From contig JAHJSN010000045.1 of the NCBI GenBank assembly GCA_018830445.1, forward strand, positions 35,362 to 99,361: DNA of 64,000 bases. The letters are read 5' to 3'. The notes under the pieces were generated by a model. That model saw only the letters and a program-made list of their open reading frames with translations, ran no database searches and was not told the DNA's origin. Shown in pieces: positions 39,531 to 48,468 of this stretch. The position numbers and the translations under genes are program-made. Source of the DNA: Alphaproteobacteria bacterium (lineage in GTDB: Bacteria; Pseudomonadota; Alphaproteobacteria; Rhizobiales; Hyphomicrobiaceae). Each line of letters starts with the position of its first letter. Within the stretch, counting starts at the first letter, position 1.

Positions 39531-40571
39531 TCAGCTCCGCAACAAGCCACGTTCGGAAAACAATGGCGAAGCTTCGCCGCCCGACAGGGCTTCGTTGTAG
39601 CCGGAAATCCGTTCCACTTCCGCGGGCGGACCGAACACCAGCGGCACGCGCTGATGCAGGTTGTCCGGTTTGATGTCGAGGATCGGCCTCAGCCCGTCGG
39701 TGGCAGCGCCGCCTGCTTCGCTCATCAATAGCGCGATGGGAATGGCTTCATAGACAAGTCGCAGGCGGCCCTCTTCATAGCCTTTGCGCGAGTCGCCGGG
39801 GTAAAGGAAGATGCCGCCGCGGATCAGGATCCGGTAGGCTTCCGCCACCAGCGAACCGACCCAGCGCATGTTGAAGTCCCTTTCCCGCGGACCGTCCTTG
39901 CCGGCGTGGAGATCGCGGATATAGGCCTTTACCGCATCCGGCCAGTGCCGCGCATTCGACGCGTTGATCGCATACTCGGCCTTGTCCAGGCTGATCTTGA
40001 TGTTGGCCCGCGTCATCCGGAAGGTGCGGTCGTCGGGCGCCATCGTGAAGATGTGCGTGCCGTCGCGCACAGTGACAACCAGCGTTGTCTGCGGTCCGTA
40101 GACGAAAAAACCGGCCGCGAGCTGTGCACTGCCAGGTTGCAGCAGTGCCGCGTTCACATCCATGCCTTCGGGCACCGGCAGGATCGAAAAGATCGTACCG
40201 ATCGAGACGTTGGTTTCGATGTTGGAAGACCCGTCGAGTGGGTCGATGGCCACCACCAGCGGTGCGCCTTCGTTGAGAACTTCCGCGTCGTCGGCTTCTT
40301 CTGATCCCATCGCCGCAACCGGGGCCGTGGCGAACGCCGATTTGAACATTTTGTGGCTTTCGACATCGAGAAATTTCTTGATGTCACCGCCACCGGCATC
40401 CCCCACCGTTGCGCCGAGACCGCGCACGAAAGGCCCTTCTGCAATTAGCGCCGAAAGCTGGCCCGCGGTTTCAGCCAGCGCGCCGAGCGTCGCCCCGACG
40501 GCATCGCGTGTCGGATCGCCGCCGCTCCAATTCTTCAGGTACTCGGCGAGGGTCGAATGCTCGGATGCCAT
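39531..40571 (-). CDS. fbp: class 1 fructose-1,6-bisphosphatase
   Basis: VAIDPLDGSSNIETNVSIGTIFSILP; GGIFLYPGDSRKGYEEGRLRLVYEAIPIALLMSEAGG. Confidence 0.96.
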   Translation of the reverse strand: MASEHSTLAEYLKNWSGGDPTRDAVGATLGALAETAGQLSALIAEGPFVRGLGATVGDAGGGDIKKFLDVESHKMFKSAFATAPVAAMGSEEADDAEVLNEGAPLVVAIDPLDGSSNIETNVSIGTIFSILPVPEGMDVNAALLQPGSAQLAAGFFVYGPQTTLVVTVRDGTHIFTMAPDDRTFRMTRANIKISLDKAEYAINASNARHWPDAVKAYIRDLHAGKDGPRERDFNMRWVGSLVAEAYRILIRGGIFLYPGDSRKGYEEGRLRLVYEAIPIALLMSEAGGAATDGLRPILDIKPDNLHQRVPLVFGPPAEVERISGYNEALSGGEASPLFSERGLLRS

Positions 40572-40897
40572 GCGGCAGTGCTCCTTTTCGGCGCGCTGCT
40601 GCCTGGCCCTGGTCGGCTGGTGCGGCTGCGCGTTGCTTTTCGGTGACGGTGCTTGTAGCAGCGCCCGCCGGGGCCAGCAACGCGCCTTCGCATTATCGGC
40701 AGGCGGTTTTACAGCGTTTTCCGGGCGCCCTGCCGACCTTGGCGGGGGGAGGGGGTGATCTGGACTTCACCCGATCAGCAATCCAGATTGATCTTTGAGG
40801 GGTTTGTAGCCGTATCCTCCATGATCGATAATGCATCCTGGATAGTCCCGCCAGAAGGCTTATCAATAAACTTTTCGGCGGAGCGAACGAGGCCTGA

Positions 40898-41719
40898 ATG
40901 ACGTTTGAAAGCGCCACTTTTCGAGCAACCGCGGCCCTCGCCGCAGTGGTTCTGTCTTTGCTGCCCGGTCCCGCCAGTGCAAACGATATGACCACCCGCG
41001 AAGTGACCGTGAGGATTTTCGAGACCCCCGAAGGCGAACGGGCCGACTTTTCCGATCTGGTCCTGACTTTGCTGGACCTCTCGGGCCTCGACTTCAAAAA
41101 GGCTGTGCTGGTTGGCGCGGACCTCTATGGAAGCGATCTTTCTCACGCCAATCTCTCCGGTACGGATTTGTCCTCGACGCGCCTCGATCGCACGACCATT
41201 ATTGGTGCAGACTTTTCCCGAGCCGATTTTACCGACGCGACCTTGTTGCGGCCTTCCGGCTTCTCCTCGACCAGTTTCGACCGCTCGGAAGCAGCCAATT
41301 TCTCCGGCGCAAAGATGGTCCGCACTCGGATTTTCGCGCGCCTCGGCGGCGCCAGCTTCCGTGCCGCCGATTTGACCGACGCCGATTTCAGCCCGCTGTC
41401 GTCTGGCGCCAATACGATATCCGTCGTTCCCTTCAATATCCTCTCAGGGGCTGATTTCACCGATGCCGTTCTGCGCGGCGCCAATCTTGAACAAGTGAAA
41501 CTGGAATATGCCATCTTTCGTAACGCCGACGTGCGCGATGTCGACTTTCGCGGTGCCGACCTGACCGGAGCGGACTTCACCGGGGCTGACGTCACAGGTG
41601 CGAATTTTTCCGGCGCGACTGTCGCAAAGGCAGTACTGTCTGGTGCCAAGGGCGTGCAGGCCGCCAGGGGCCTGGGCCTCGCGGTCCGCCCTGAAGATTC
41701 CGAGTTGAAGCGCCCGTGA
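40898..41719 (+). CDS. exported pentapeptide-repeat protein
   Basis: Signal peptide plus A(D/N)LxX repeats (VDFRGADLTGADFTGADVTGANFSGA). Confidence 0.88.
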   Translation: MTFESATFRATAALAAVVLSLLPGPASANDMTTREVTVRIFETPEGERADFSDLVLTLLDLSGLDFKKAVLVGADLYGSDLSHANLSGTDLSSTRLDRTTIIGADFSRADFTDATLLRPSGFSSTSFDRSEAANFSGAKMVRTRIFARLGGASFRAADLTDADFSPLSSGANTISVVPFNILSGADFTDAVLRGANLEQVKLEYAIFRNADVRDVDFRGADLTGADFTGADVTGANFSGATVAKAVLSGAKGVQAARGLGLAVRPEDSELKRP

Positions 41720-42528
41720 ATATCGATCACCGAACCCCACGATTTGCAATCGAGTCCGCCACCGGCAGTCGCAGGCGCAGACTTGCGCGTCTGCTCGCCA
41801 TCGTTTCGAGCATCTGGATTGCTGCCTGCATTTTCCGGTCGCCGTTTACTGAGCGCGCCCGTGCAGCCTTCGATCCGGTCGATACCGCCCTTGTGATTGC
41901 CGTCGACGTCTCGAATTCCGTCGATCAACGCCGCTATCGCCTGCAGATGAGCGGTATTGCGGCCGCGCTCGAGGATCCCGCGGTTGTCGGAACGATCCTC
42001 AACGGCGCCCAGGGCGCGATCCTCGTGTCTCTCGTCGCCTGGTCCGACAAGCCGCGCATTGCCTTGGATTGGATGCGGATATCCTCGCAGGAAGACGCCG
42101 CCGCCGTCGCCGACAGGATCCGCCACCTGGAACGTATCACCGGCGAATTCACCTGCCTTGCCGAAATGCTGCGCTATCTCAATGACAAGGTGTTGCCGAC
42201 GGTCCCGGCAAGAGCGATCCGCAAGGTCGTCGATGTTTCCGGTGACGGCTCCGACAACTGCAATTCCAGCGTTGCGACGCCCGCAATTCGTGACGAGATC
42301 GTCGGTTATGGAACGATCGTCAACGGCCTGCCGATCCTGGAAGGGGCGGAGGCCGCGTCTCTCGAAGACTGGTACGACAAGAACGTCAAGGGCGGGCAGG
42401 GTTCATTTGTCCTTCCCGCCGACGGCTTCGAGGATTTCGGCCGCGCCATCCGCCAGAAATTCATTGTCGAAATCAGCGGCCGGGAACATCATTCCGGCCG
42501 CCGCTTCGCTAGAAGAAATATGGATTAA
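41716..42528 (+). CDS. DUF1194 / von Willebrand factor A-like protein, exported
   Basis: N-terminal TM, VDTALVIAVDVSNSVD MIDAS (DxSxS), KVVDVSGDGSDN; GTG start overlaps upstream TGA. Confidence 0.85.
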   Translation: MNIDHRTPRFAIESATGSRRRRLARLLAIVSSIWIAACIFRSPFTERARAAFDPVDTALVIAVDVSNSVDQRRYRLQMSGIAAALEDPAVVGTILNGAQGAILVSLVAWSDKPRIALDWMRISSQEDAAAVADRIRHLERITGEFTCLAEMLRYLNDKVLPTVPARAIRKVVDVSGDGSDNCNSSVATPAIRDEIVGYGTIVNGLPILEGAEAASLEDWYDKNVKGGQGSFVLPADGFEDFGRAIRQKFIVEISGREHHSGRRFARRNMD

Positions 42529-43337
42529 TCACGGAACGCCTTTTCGAGGTTCATGGCGTTGTCGAAATTGAGCGCCTTGTCGGCGTTTCCCAGCTTCAAC
42601 AGCTTGGCCGAATTGAGGTCCGCCTTCTCGAAGTTCGCCCCGGCGATATTGGCTCCGGTAAAATTCGCTCCCGCCAGTTCGCTCCCGCGCAGGTTCGAAC
42701 CGGCCAGATTTGCGCCGCTGAGATCAGCAAATTCCATCTGCACGCGGGCGAGATTCGCACCCTCGAAGCTTGCGCCTGAAAGATCGGCGGATGCGAAGAC
42801 CCCGCGCATCAGTCCCATCGACTGATTGGTTTCGTCGGCCGACAGGTTGGCGTTTCTGAAGTTCGCGTTCTTGAGGCTCGCCCGCGACATGTCGGCGGCG
42901 ACCCGCGCGCCTTCGAAATTGGCGCCGTCGAGATGTGCGCCGATCAACTGTGTCATGAACAGGCTCGCCCGCTTCAGGCTCGCGCCCGTGAAATCCGAAT
43001 CGAGCGCCCACGCCTGGTCGAGCACCACCCCGTCGAGATTGGCGCCCTTGAGGTTGGCCTTGTTGAGCCGCGCGGATTGCAGGTTGACCCGGCGCAGGTC
43101 GAGCCCGGACAAGTCGAGTCCATTGAGCGCTTTCGCGGCCAGGTCGAGCGTCTCGCCCTGCTTGAGGCCGGCAAGCTTTTGCTCGATATCGGCCCGGCTC
43201 AACTCCGCCTGCGTGAAAGCTGGCGAACTCAGATCGACGTGCCGCATCATGTCCTGCGCGAATCCGGCCGACGCCCAGAAGAGTGACACCAGGGCGCCAA
43301 GCAAAGCGGAACAAACGCCGCTGCGAAAAACCTTCAC
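42525..43337 (-). CDS. exported pentapeptide-repeat protein (convergent to DUF1194)
   Basis: Signal-like VKVFRSGVCSALLGALVSLFWASAGFA and many ANLxG repeats; GTG start inferred at 43337. Confidence 0.85.
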   Translation of the reverse strand: MKVFRSGVCSALLGALVSLFWASAGFAQDMMRHVDLSSPAFTQAELSRADIEQKLAGLKQGETLDLAAKALNGLDLSGLDLRRVNLQSARLNKANLKGANLDGVVLDQAWALDSDFTGASLKRASLFMTQLIGAHLDGANFEGARVAADMSRASLKNANFRNANLSADETNQSMGLMRGVFASADLSGASFEGANLARVQMEFADLSGANLAGSNLRGSELAGANFTGANIAGANFEKADLNSAKLLKLGNADKALNFDNAMNLEKAFRD

Positions 43338-43452
43338 CTGTTGAGCCTCCTCGGCGCAACCAACAACGACTCGCTGTCCAAGGTGATGGCACGCTTCGTC
43401 GATCACACGCTCTCACAAGCCCGCGACCTGGCTGAAATCCGTGTGATATCGG

Positions 43453-44265
43453 CTACCCGGCGGTCAAAAGTATCTCGCCCTTGCCGAGGCTCGCCATGTC
43501 GCCCATCAGTCGGCGCGGTGCCGCTGGCATCGGCGGCGGTGCCAGATCTTCGAGCGTTTTCGCCCAGTAGGCGGCCATGATTTTGAGGATGAGAAGTTCG
43601 TGCGTTCCGCAATCGACGAAGGTTGCCGATGCTGGGTAAAGCGTTGGCCCGATCAGCGTTCCGCGACGCATCTGCACGCCTGCTCCGGCCGATAGTCCCT
43701 GTTCGCCGAAGATCGTGCCGCCCATCATGCGCGCACCGGCATCGCGGCCCATGCTGCCTTTGACGATGATCGACCCCCGCCGCATGCGCTCGCCGGAAAG
43801 CTCGCCCGTGTTGCCTTTGACGACGACGTTGCCACCGGCCATGCCATCCTTTTCGCCCGAATGCGGACCGCCAAGATGCGCTCCCGCCGAACCACCGACG
43901 ACGATCAGGCCGCCGCGCAGGTTGGAGGCAAGATAGTCCCCGGCATTGCCCAGGATGTCGAGACGGCCTGACTTCATGCGCCGGCCTGCATTGGCCCCGG
44001 CATGGCCGTCGACGACAATCAATCCGCCGGCGTTTTCCGCCCCGACGCTTTCGAACTTGTCCGAGCCGCCCTCGAAATGGATCGTGTCGCCCGCTTCGCC
44101 GCTGACCGCGAAGCAGTCGCCGACGACGAGTTTGTCGGCGCCCTGCGCAACGACGAGTTTTTCGATTTCGGCGACCGAAAGTCCAGCGAGCTTGCCTGGA
44201 ACAAGCTGAGCCAGATCGATCCGGCGCGGCGGCGCCGCCCGCAGTTTCAACTTCAGGGCGCTCAT
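43453..44265 (-). CDS. fhcC: formyltransferase/hydrolase complex subunit C (FhcC; formylmethanofuran dehydrogenase C-like)
   Basis: GXXXGXXXG beta-helix repeats (GGLIVVGGSAGAHLGG, RRGSIIVKGSMGRDAGARMMGGTIFGEQG); coupled to fhcD. Confidence 0.9.
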   Translation of the reverse strand: MSALKLKLRAAPPRRIDLAQLVPGKLAGLSVAEIEKLVVAQGADKLVVGDCFAVSGEAGDTIHFEGGSDKFESVGAENAGGLIVVDGHAGANAGRRMKSGRLDILGNAGDYLASNLRGGLIVVGGSAGAHLGGPHSGEKDGMAGGNVVVKGNTGELSGERMRRGSIIVKGSMGRDAGARMMGGTIFGEQGLSAGAGVQMRRGTLIGPTLYPASATFVDCGTHELLILKIMAAYWAKTLEDLAPPPMPAAPRRLMGDMASLGKGEILLTAG

Positions 44266-45194
44266 GGCAGGTAGTCCTTGAGATGGTAGTGATGCTGGCC
44301 GAGATTGCCGCCGTAGTTGCCGGCGCTGATGCGCGTGACACCGTGCTGCGGGCCGGCTTCCAGTGCCGCCTTGAGGCCCGCCCGCATGGCTTCGCCGACC
44401 GCTTGCGAAGTTAGCCCGTCGATGACGATTTCAAGGACGCACTTGTCGTCCGGCCCGAGTTCGGAATCTACAGCGCCGCGCAACACCGGGCAGAATGCCT
44501 GGTTGGTGGAAGCCGGCGCGCCGTATTTCGATCCGACCTTCGAGCCCGACCGCACGACGCCGCCGGGGAACGGCGTGATGACGTCCGCGACGTCCGCGAT
44601 TGCCTCGACCGCCCGCTCGCAGGTCTGCAAAACCCCGGCGCGATCCTTGCCGATGACGAGGAAGTTGCCGCCGCCGACGGCCTCGGTGGTCACGCCAGCC
44701 TTGTCCTCGATGACGAATTCTCCGTCCATCACCGGCACCCGCCAGTAGCGCACTCCACCGAGTTTGCGGGCCGTCTGCCAGCCGTCGCCGAAGAAGCGCG
44801 GTCCTCCGGAAAGCGAAATCCTGGTGGAGCTTTCCAGTCCGTTGAAGCAGGCCGAGCCGGGGCTTGTCAGGACGCACTGTCCGACGCGGTTCTTGAGCTG
44901 GTCCTCGACCATGTTGGGCGCGAACCCGAATATCAGCACACGCACGCCGGGCCGTCCGTCGGGTGTCTTGTCAGCCGCGACCTCGTAGTCGATGCCGCAC
45001 TCGGCGCCGCAGCCGATCACCGAGGTGCCGAACCCAGTCATGGTTACCGCCGACTGGCGAGCCCATTTCGCGGTGTCTGCCGTAATGATGATGCCGGTTC
45101 CGCTCATGCCGAAGGCTTCGGCGAACGTGTCGTCGATGATGATGCCGTTCCGCGTGATCGGTGCAGCGGTGTTGGTTTCGTTCCCCTCGCTCAC
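44262..45194 (-). CDS. fhcD: formylmethanofuran--tetrahydromethanopterin formyltransferase (FhcD/Ftr)
   Basis: IIDDTFAEAFGMSGTGIIITADTAKWARQSAVTMTGFGTSVIGCGAECGID; AGNYGGNLGQHHYHL; GTG start. Confidence 0.96.
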   Translation of the reverse strand: MSEGNETNTAAPITRNGIIIDDTFAEAFGMSGTGIIITADTAKWARQSAVTMTGFGTSVIGCGAECGIDYEVAADKTPDGRPGVRVLIFGFAPNMVEDQLKNRVGQCVLTSPGSACFNGLESSTRISLSGGPRFFGDGWQTARKLGGVRYWRVPVMDGEFVIEDKAGVTTEAVGGGNFLVIGKDRAGVLQTCERAVEAIADVADVITPFPGGVVRSGSKVGSKYGAPASTNQAFCPVLRGAVDSELGPDDKCVLEIVIDGLTSQAVGEAMRAGLKAALEAGPQHGVTRISAGNYGGNLGQHHYHLKDYLP

Positions 45195-45448
45195 GCTATG
45201 ACCTCGAACGGACAGGTTGCTCGCATGATTGTCTCCGGCACGTTGATGGTGTCTGGCGGTGCGTAGCGCGGCCCGTCCGAGAACGGCTTGCAGGTTTCAA
45301 GGATCCCGCAATGCGGCGGGAAAATTCGGAATTCTGCGGTTGTCACGGTTCCTGGCCAGCCCTTGCTTCGCGCAGGAAGGAAGCATGGACTTTCGTAGAA
45401 AACAACACTTGATCGCTTTGCATTGGAAACGATTTGTCGCCCGGACAT
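45191..45448 (-). other. short ORF whose TGA overlaps the fhcD GTG start; possible remnant of an upstream fhc gene
   Basis: Reading frame ends ...PRYAPPDTINVPETIMRATCPFEVIA* with GTGA overlap; no recognisable upstream domain. Confidence 0.35.
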
Positions 45449-45541
45449 TGCCCTGCCGGATTTCCATGTCTAGTTTGCGCGCCGGTCCGGTCGTCAGCTG
45501 CGGCCGGTAAGGAAATGCCGTGTTTCTTTGGGAGGATAGGA

Positions 45542-46078
45542 ATGTTGCGAACGCTCGCACTGGGACTGTTAATGCTGCCGCTCGTCGTGGTTGGTTCGGC
45601 AAATGCGCACGGTCCCACGCGCCAGAAGGTTACCGAAACCGTCGAGATCAATGCGTCTCCCGACAAGGTCTGGGGCGTCATCAAGAACTTCCATGATTTC
45701 AGCTGGCACCCTGCCGTTGAAAAGACCGAAGGCGATGGCGGTAACGCGGAAGGTGCCAAGCGCGTTGTGTTCGTCAAGGGCGCTGGCCAGCTTCACGAAG
45801 AACTGTTGAGCTATGACGAGGCCGGCCGCAAGTTCAAGTATTCCATCAGCAAAACCGACATGAAGGTGCTGCCGGTCAATAACTACACCTCGACATTGAT
45901 GGTTGAGGATGCCGGCGACGGAAAATCGAAGGTGACCTGGAAAGGTGCGTTTTATCGCGGCTATATGAACAATAACCCCCCCGCTGACCAGAACGATGCA
46001 GCCGCCGTCAATGCCGCCAAGGGCGTCTATCGCGGCGGTCTCGACGGCCTCAAGGCGAAGATCGAGGGTGCGGGATAG
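45542..46078 (+). CDS. secreted SRPBCC-fold protein, MxaD-like
   Basis: Signal peptide MLRTLALGLLMLPLVVVGSANA then VTETVEINASPDKVWGVIKNFHDFSWHPAVEKTEGDGG; xox locus context. Confidence 0.85.
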   Translation: MLRTLALGLLMLPLVVVGSANAHGPTRQKVTETVEINASPDKVWGVIKNFHDFSWHPAVEKTEGDGGNAEGAKRVVFVKGAGQLHEELLSYDEAGRKFKYSISKTDMKVLPVNNYTSTLMVEDAGDGKSKVTWKGAFYRGYMNNNPPADQNDAAAVNAAKGVYRGGLDGLKAKIEGAG

Positions 46079-46119
46079 AGCATGTTCAGCAAGAGAGTGA
46101 GCGGTTTTGCGTTTCGAAC

Positions 46120-47178
46120 ATGCGACAAAACAGAAAATTAGTGCGCATTCGCCATTCCATTGAAGGTGAGCGCGCACGATTGCTGCGGCCTCGCACGAAA
46201 GCCTTGCGGACCCGGACGGCGGCCCAACTGGCCGCCGCCACGCTATTGGCGGCCCTTTGCACGGCCCTGGCGGCCCCGCCATCCGTTGCTGAACAAGGTT
46301 CCGCCGAGGCTTTGGTGACGAGCCAGATCGCCGAGACAGTCACCTTCGTCAACGTCGATACGATGCAGGTTACCGGACAGGTATCCATTCCCGGCAAGCC
46401 CGCCGGTATTGCACTTTCACCGGACCGCAAGACGGCTTATGTGACGGCCCCGGAAGCCCGGGTGCTGGCCGTCATCGACATTGAAAGCCGCACGGTCATT
46501 GATCGGCTGGCGGTTGGCAACGGCCCCCTCGGGGTCGCCGTCCACCCGCAAGACGGCCGCATCTTCGTCGCCGACTGGTACGACCACCGCATCGCGGTCA
46601 TTGACCCTTCGACCCGTGCGGTCACAGCCTACATTCCGGTCGGAGAAAGTCCTTCCGGCATTGCCATCACACCTGACGGTCGCCTTGTGTTGAGCGCGGA
46701 TCGCGACAGCCATCAGGTCTCCCTCATCGATGCGGCGACTCTCACCGTGATCGGAACCGTGCCGGTCGGCGAACGGCCGTTTGGAATCACCATCGATGCG
46801 GATGGCCGTTTCGCCTATACCGCCAACGTCAAGAGCAATGACGTCTCGATCATCGACATCGCCGCCGGTAGGACGGTTGCCACGATCGCCGTGGGAAAGC
46901 GGCCCTATGCCGTGGCCTTGGCTGCCGGGCGGGCGTTCGTCACCGACCAGTATTCAGAGACGGTCAGCGTGATCGATTTGGATAAGAAGGCCGTAGTAAA
47001 GGCGGTAAAGGTTGGTGCTTATCCAGAAGGTATCGCCGCCGGTCGCAACGGCCGGTTCGTCTACGTGGCCTGCTGGGAAGACAACACACTGGAGCGGATC
47101 GACGCCCAAACCCTTGAAATCACAGGCCGTATCGAGGTCCCGGACGGGCCCAGGGCATTTGGCGACTTTCTGCGTTGA
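46120..47178 (+). CDS. YVTN/YncE-like beta-propeller protein, exported
   Basis: Repeats VIDIESRTVIDRLAVGNGPLGVAVHPQDGRIFVAD, VGESPSGIAITPDGRLVLSAD, VGERPFGITIDADGRFAYTAN. Confidence 0.9.
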   Translation: MRQNRKLVRIRHSIEGERARLLRPRTKALRTRTAAQLAAATLLAALCTALAAPPSVAEQGSAEALVTSQIAETVTFVNVDTMQVTGQVSIPGKPAGIALSPDRKTAYVTAPEARVLAVIDIESRTVIDRLAVGNGPLGVAVHPQDGRIFVADWYDHRIAVIDPSTRAVTAYIPVGESPSGIAITPDGRLVLSADRDSHQVSLIDAATLTVIGTVPVGERPFGITIDADGRFAYTANVKSNDVSIIDIAAGRTVATIAVGKRPYAVALAAGRAFVTDQYSETVSVIDLDKKAVVKAVKVGAYPEGIAAGRNGRFVYVACWEDNTLERIDAQTLEITGRIEVPDGPRAFGDFLR

Positions 47179-47293
47179 CGCTTGCAGTATCGCCGCCTTG
47201 TGCGGATAGGCTTTGCTATTGTAACTAAAGCCCAAATCGACCTTGCTCGGCTGCCGGGCAGCCGCTGACGTTAAACAAAGTGGAGGAACTTAT

Positions 47294-48034
47294 ATGCAGC
47301 TCGCGCTGTCCAATATCCGACGTATGGGTCTTGCCGCCGCCGCAATCGTCCTCGGCTCTGTCTCGGTTCTTGCCGCCGAAAGCCCGACGATCCAATCGGA
47401 ACTTTTCGACCGGAAGCACATCGACGATCTGTCGGCCGGTACCAAGCTCGTTTACGATTTTGAACGCAGCCCCTCTGAACCCAAGTTGCTCGGACCCGGC
47501 ATGAAAAGCGTCATCGAAGTGAATGTCGACAAGTTAAACGACGACGGCACCCGCGATCTCACCGTGCAGATTTTCCGTGGAGAATACGAACGCGAACCGC
47601 GCAACATGGGTGGACTGACCATCAATCCTGTTATGGTGTTCTATCTGGATCGCGCCGTCTCGGGCTTTTCGCTGCTTGCCGGCGGCAGCCAAGCCTACCA
47701 CAAGAATCGCTTTCGCCTCGCGCTGCGTACCGAGGGTGGCCTTGCTCCTGTGAAATTCGCTTACAATGGCAAAGAGGTTGAAGGCTACCGGCTGGCAGTC
47801 CGGCCTTTCACCGGCGACCGCAAGAACATCGACAAGATGAAGGGCTATGAAAACGCCCAGTTTGATTTTCTGATGAGCGATGACGTGCCGGGCTACTTTG
47901 CGGCCTTCAAATCCCACTACAGCAGCCCCAAGCCCGGCTCGCCCTCGCTTGAAGAAACGATCGTTCTCCAGGGCGTGACAATTCCCGAAGACGGCGTTGG
48001 CGGCGTCGCGCCAGATCGAGGTGAGAAGCAATAA
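47294..48034 (+). CDS. secreted protein of unknown function in xox locus
   Basis: Signal peptide MQLALSNIRRMGLAAAAIVLGSVSVLAA, beta-rich body; no family assigned with confidence. Confidence 0.7.
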   Translation: MQLALSNIRRMGLAAAAIVLGSVSVLAAESPTIQSELFDRKHIDDLSAGTKLVYDFERSPSEPKLLGPGMKSVIEVNVDKLNDDGTRDLTVQIFRGEYEREPRNMGGLTINPVMVFYLDRAVSGFSLLAGGSQAYHKNRFRLALRTEGGLAPVKFAYNGKEVEGYRLAVRPFTGDRKNIDKMKGYENAQFDFLMSDDVPGYFAAFKSHYSSPKPGSPSLEETIVLQGVTIPEDGVGGVAPDRGEKQ

Positions 48035-48396
48035 TGGGACGGCGAGAAATGCTTTTCGGCAGATCGGTTGCGGCAGCGCTCGCGCTATTCGTCTGCGGCT
48101 CCGCAACGGCGGCGGAACTTCCGACGAACGATTATCCGACGGTCTCGCGCGCCGATTATGTCTTCGCCTGCATGCAGGTGAACGGGCAATCGCGCGAGAC
48201 GCTGTTCAAGTGTTCCTGCTCGATCGACAAGATCGCGGAACTGATCCCCTTCAAGGACTACGAGGAAGCCGAAACGATCATGTCGGTCATCCAGAAGGGT
48301 GGCGAGTCGGTTGCGGCGCTGCGCTACAAGCCGTTGCAGGACAAGGTCAATCGCTTGAAAAAGGCGCAGGTGGAAGCGGAAATCCGCTGCTTCTGA
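48034..48396 (+). CDS. small secreted Cys-containing protein of unknown function
   Basis: TAATG coupling to upstream gene; mature part has DYVFACMQVNGQSRETLFKCSCSID...IRCF (four Cys). Confidence 0.7.
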   Translation: MGRREMLFGRSVAAALALFVCGSATAAELPTNDYPTVSRADYVFACMQVNGQSRETLFKCSCSIDKIAELIPFKDYEEAETIMSVIQKGGESVAALRYKPLQDKVNRLKKAQVEAEIRCF

Positions 48397-48412
48397 TCGC
48401 TATGCAGAACGT

Positions 48413-48443
48413 AAAAATGGCCGGCTCATTGCCGGCCATTTTT
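48413..48443. terminator. bidirectional intrinsic terminator
   Basis: aaaaatggccggctcattgccggccattttt between convergent genes. Confidence 0.8.
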
Positions 48444-48468
48444 GTTTCGACTTACGATTGATCCGGCT

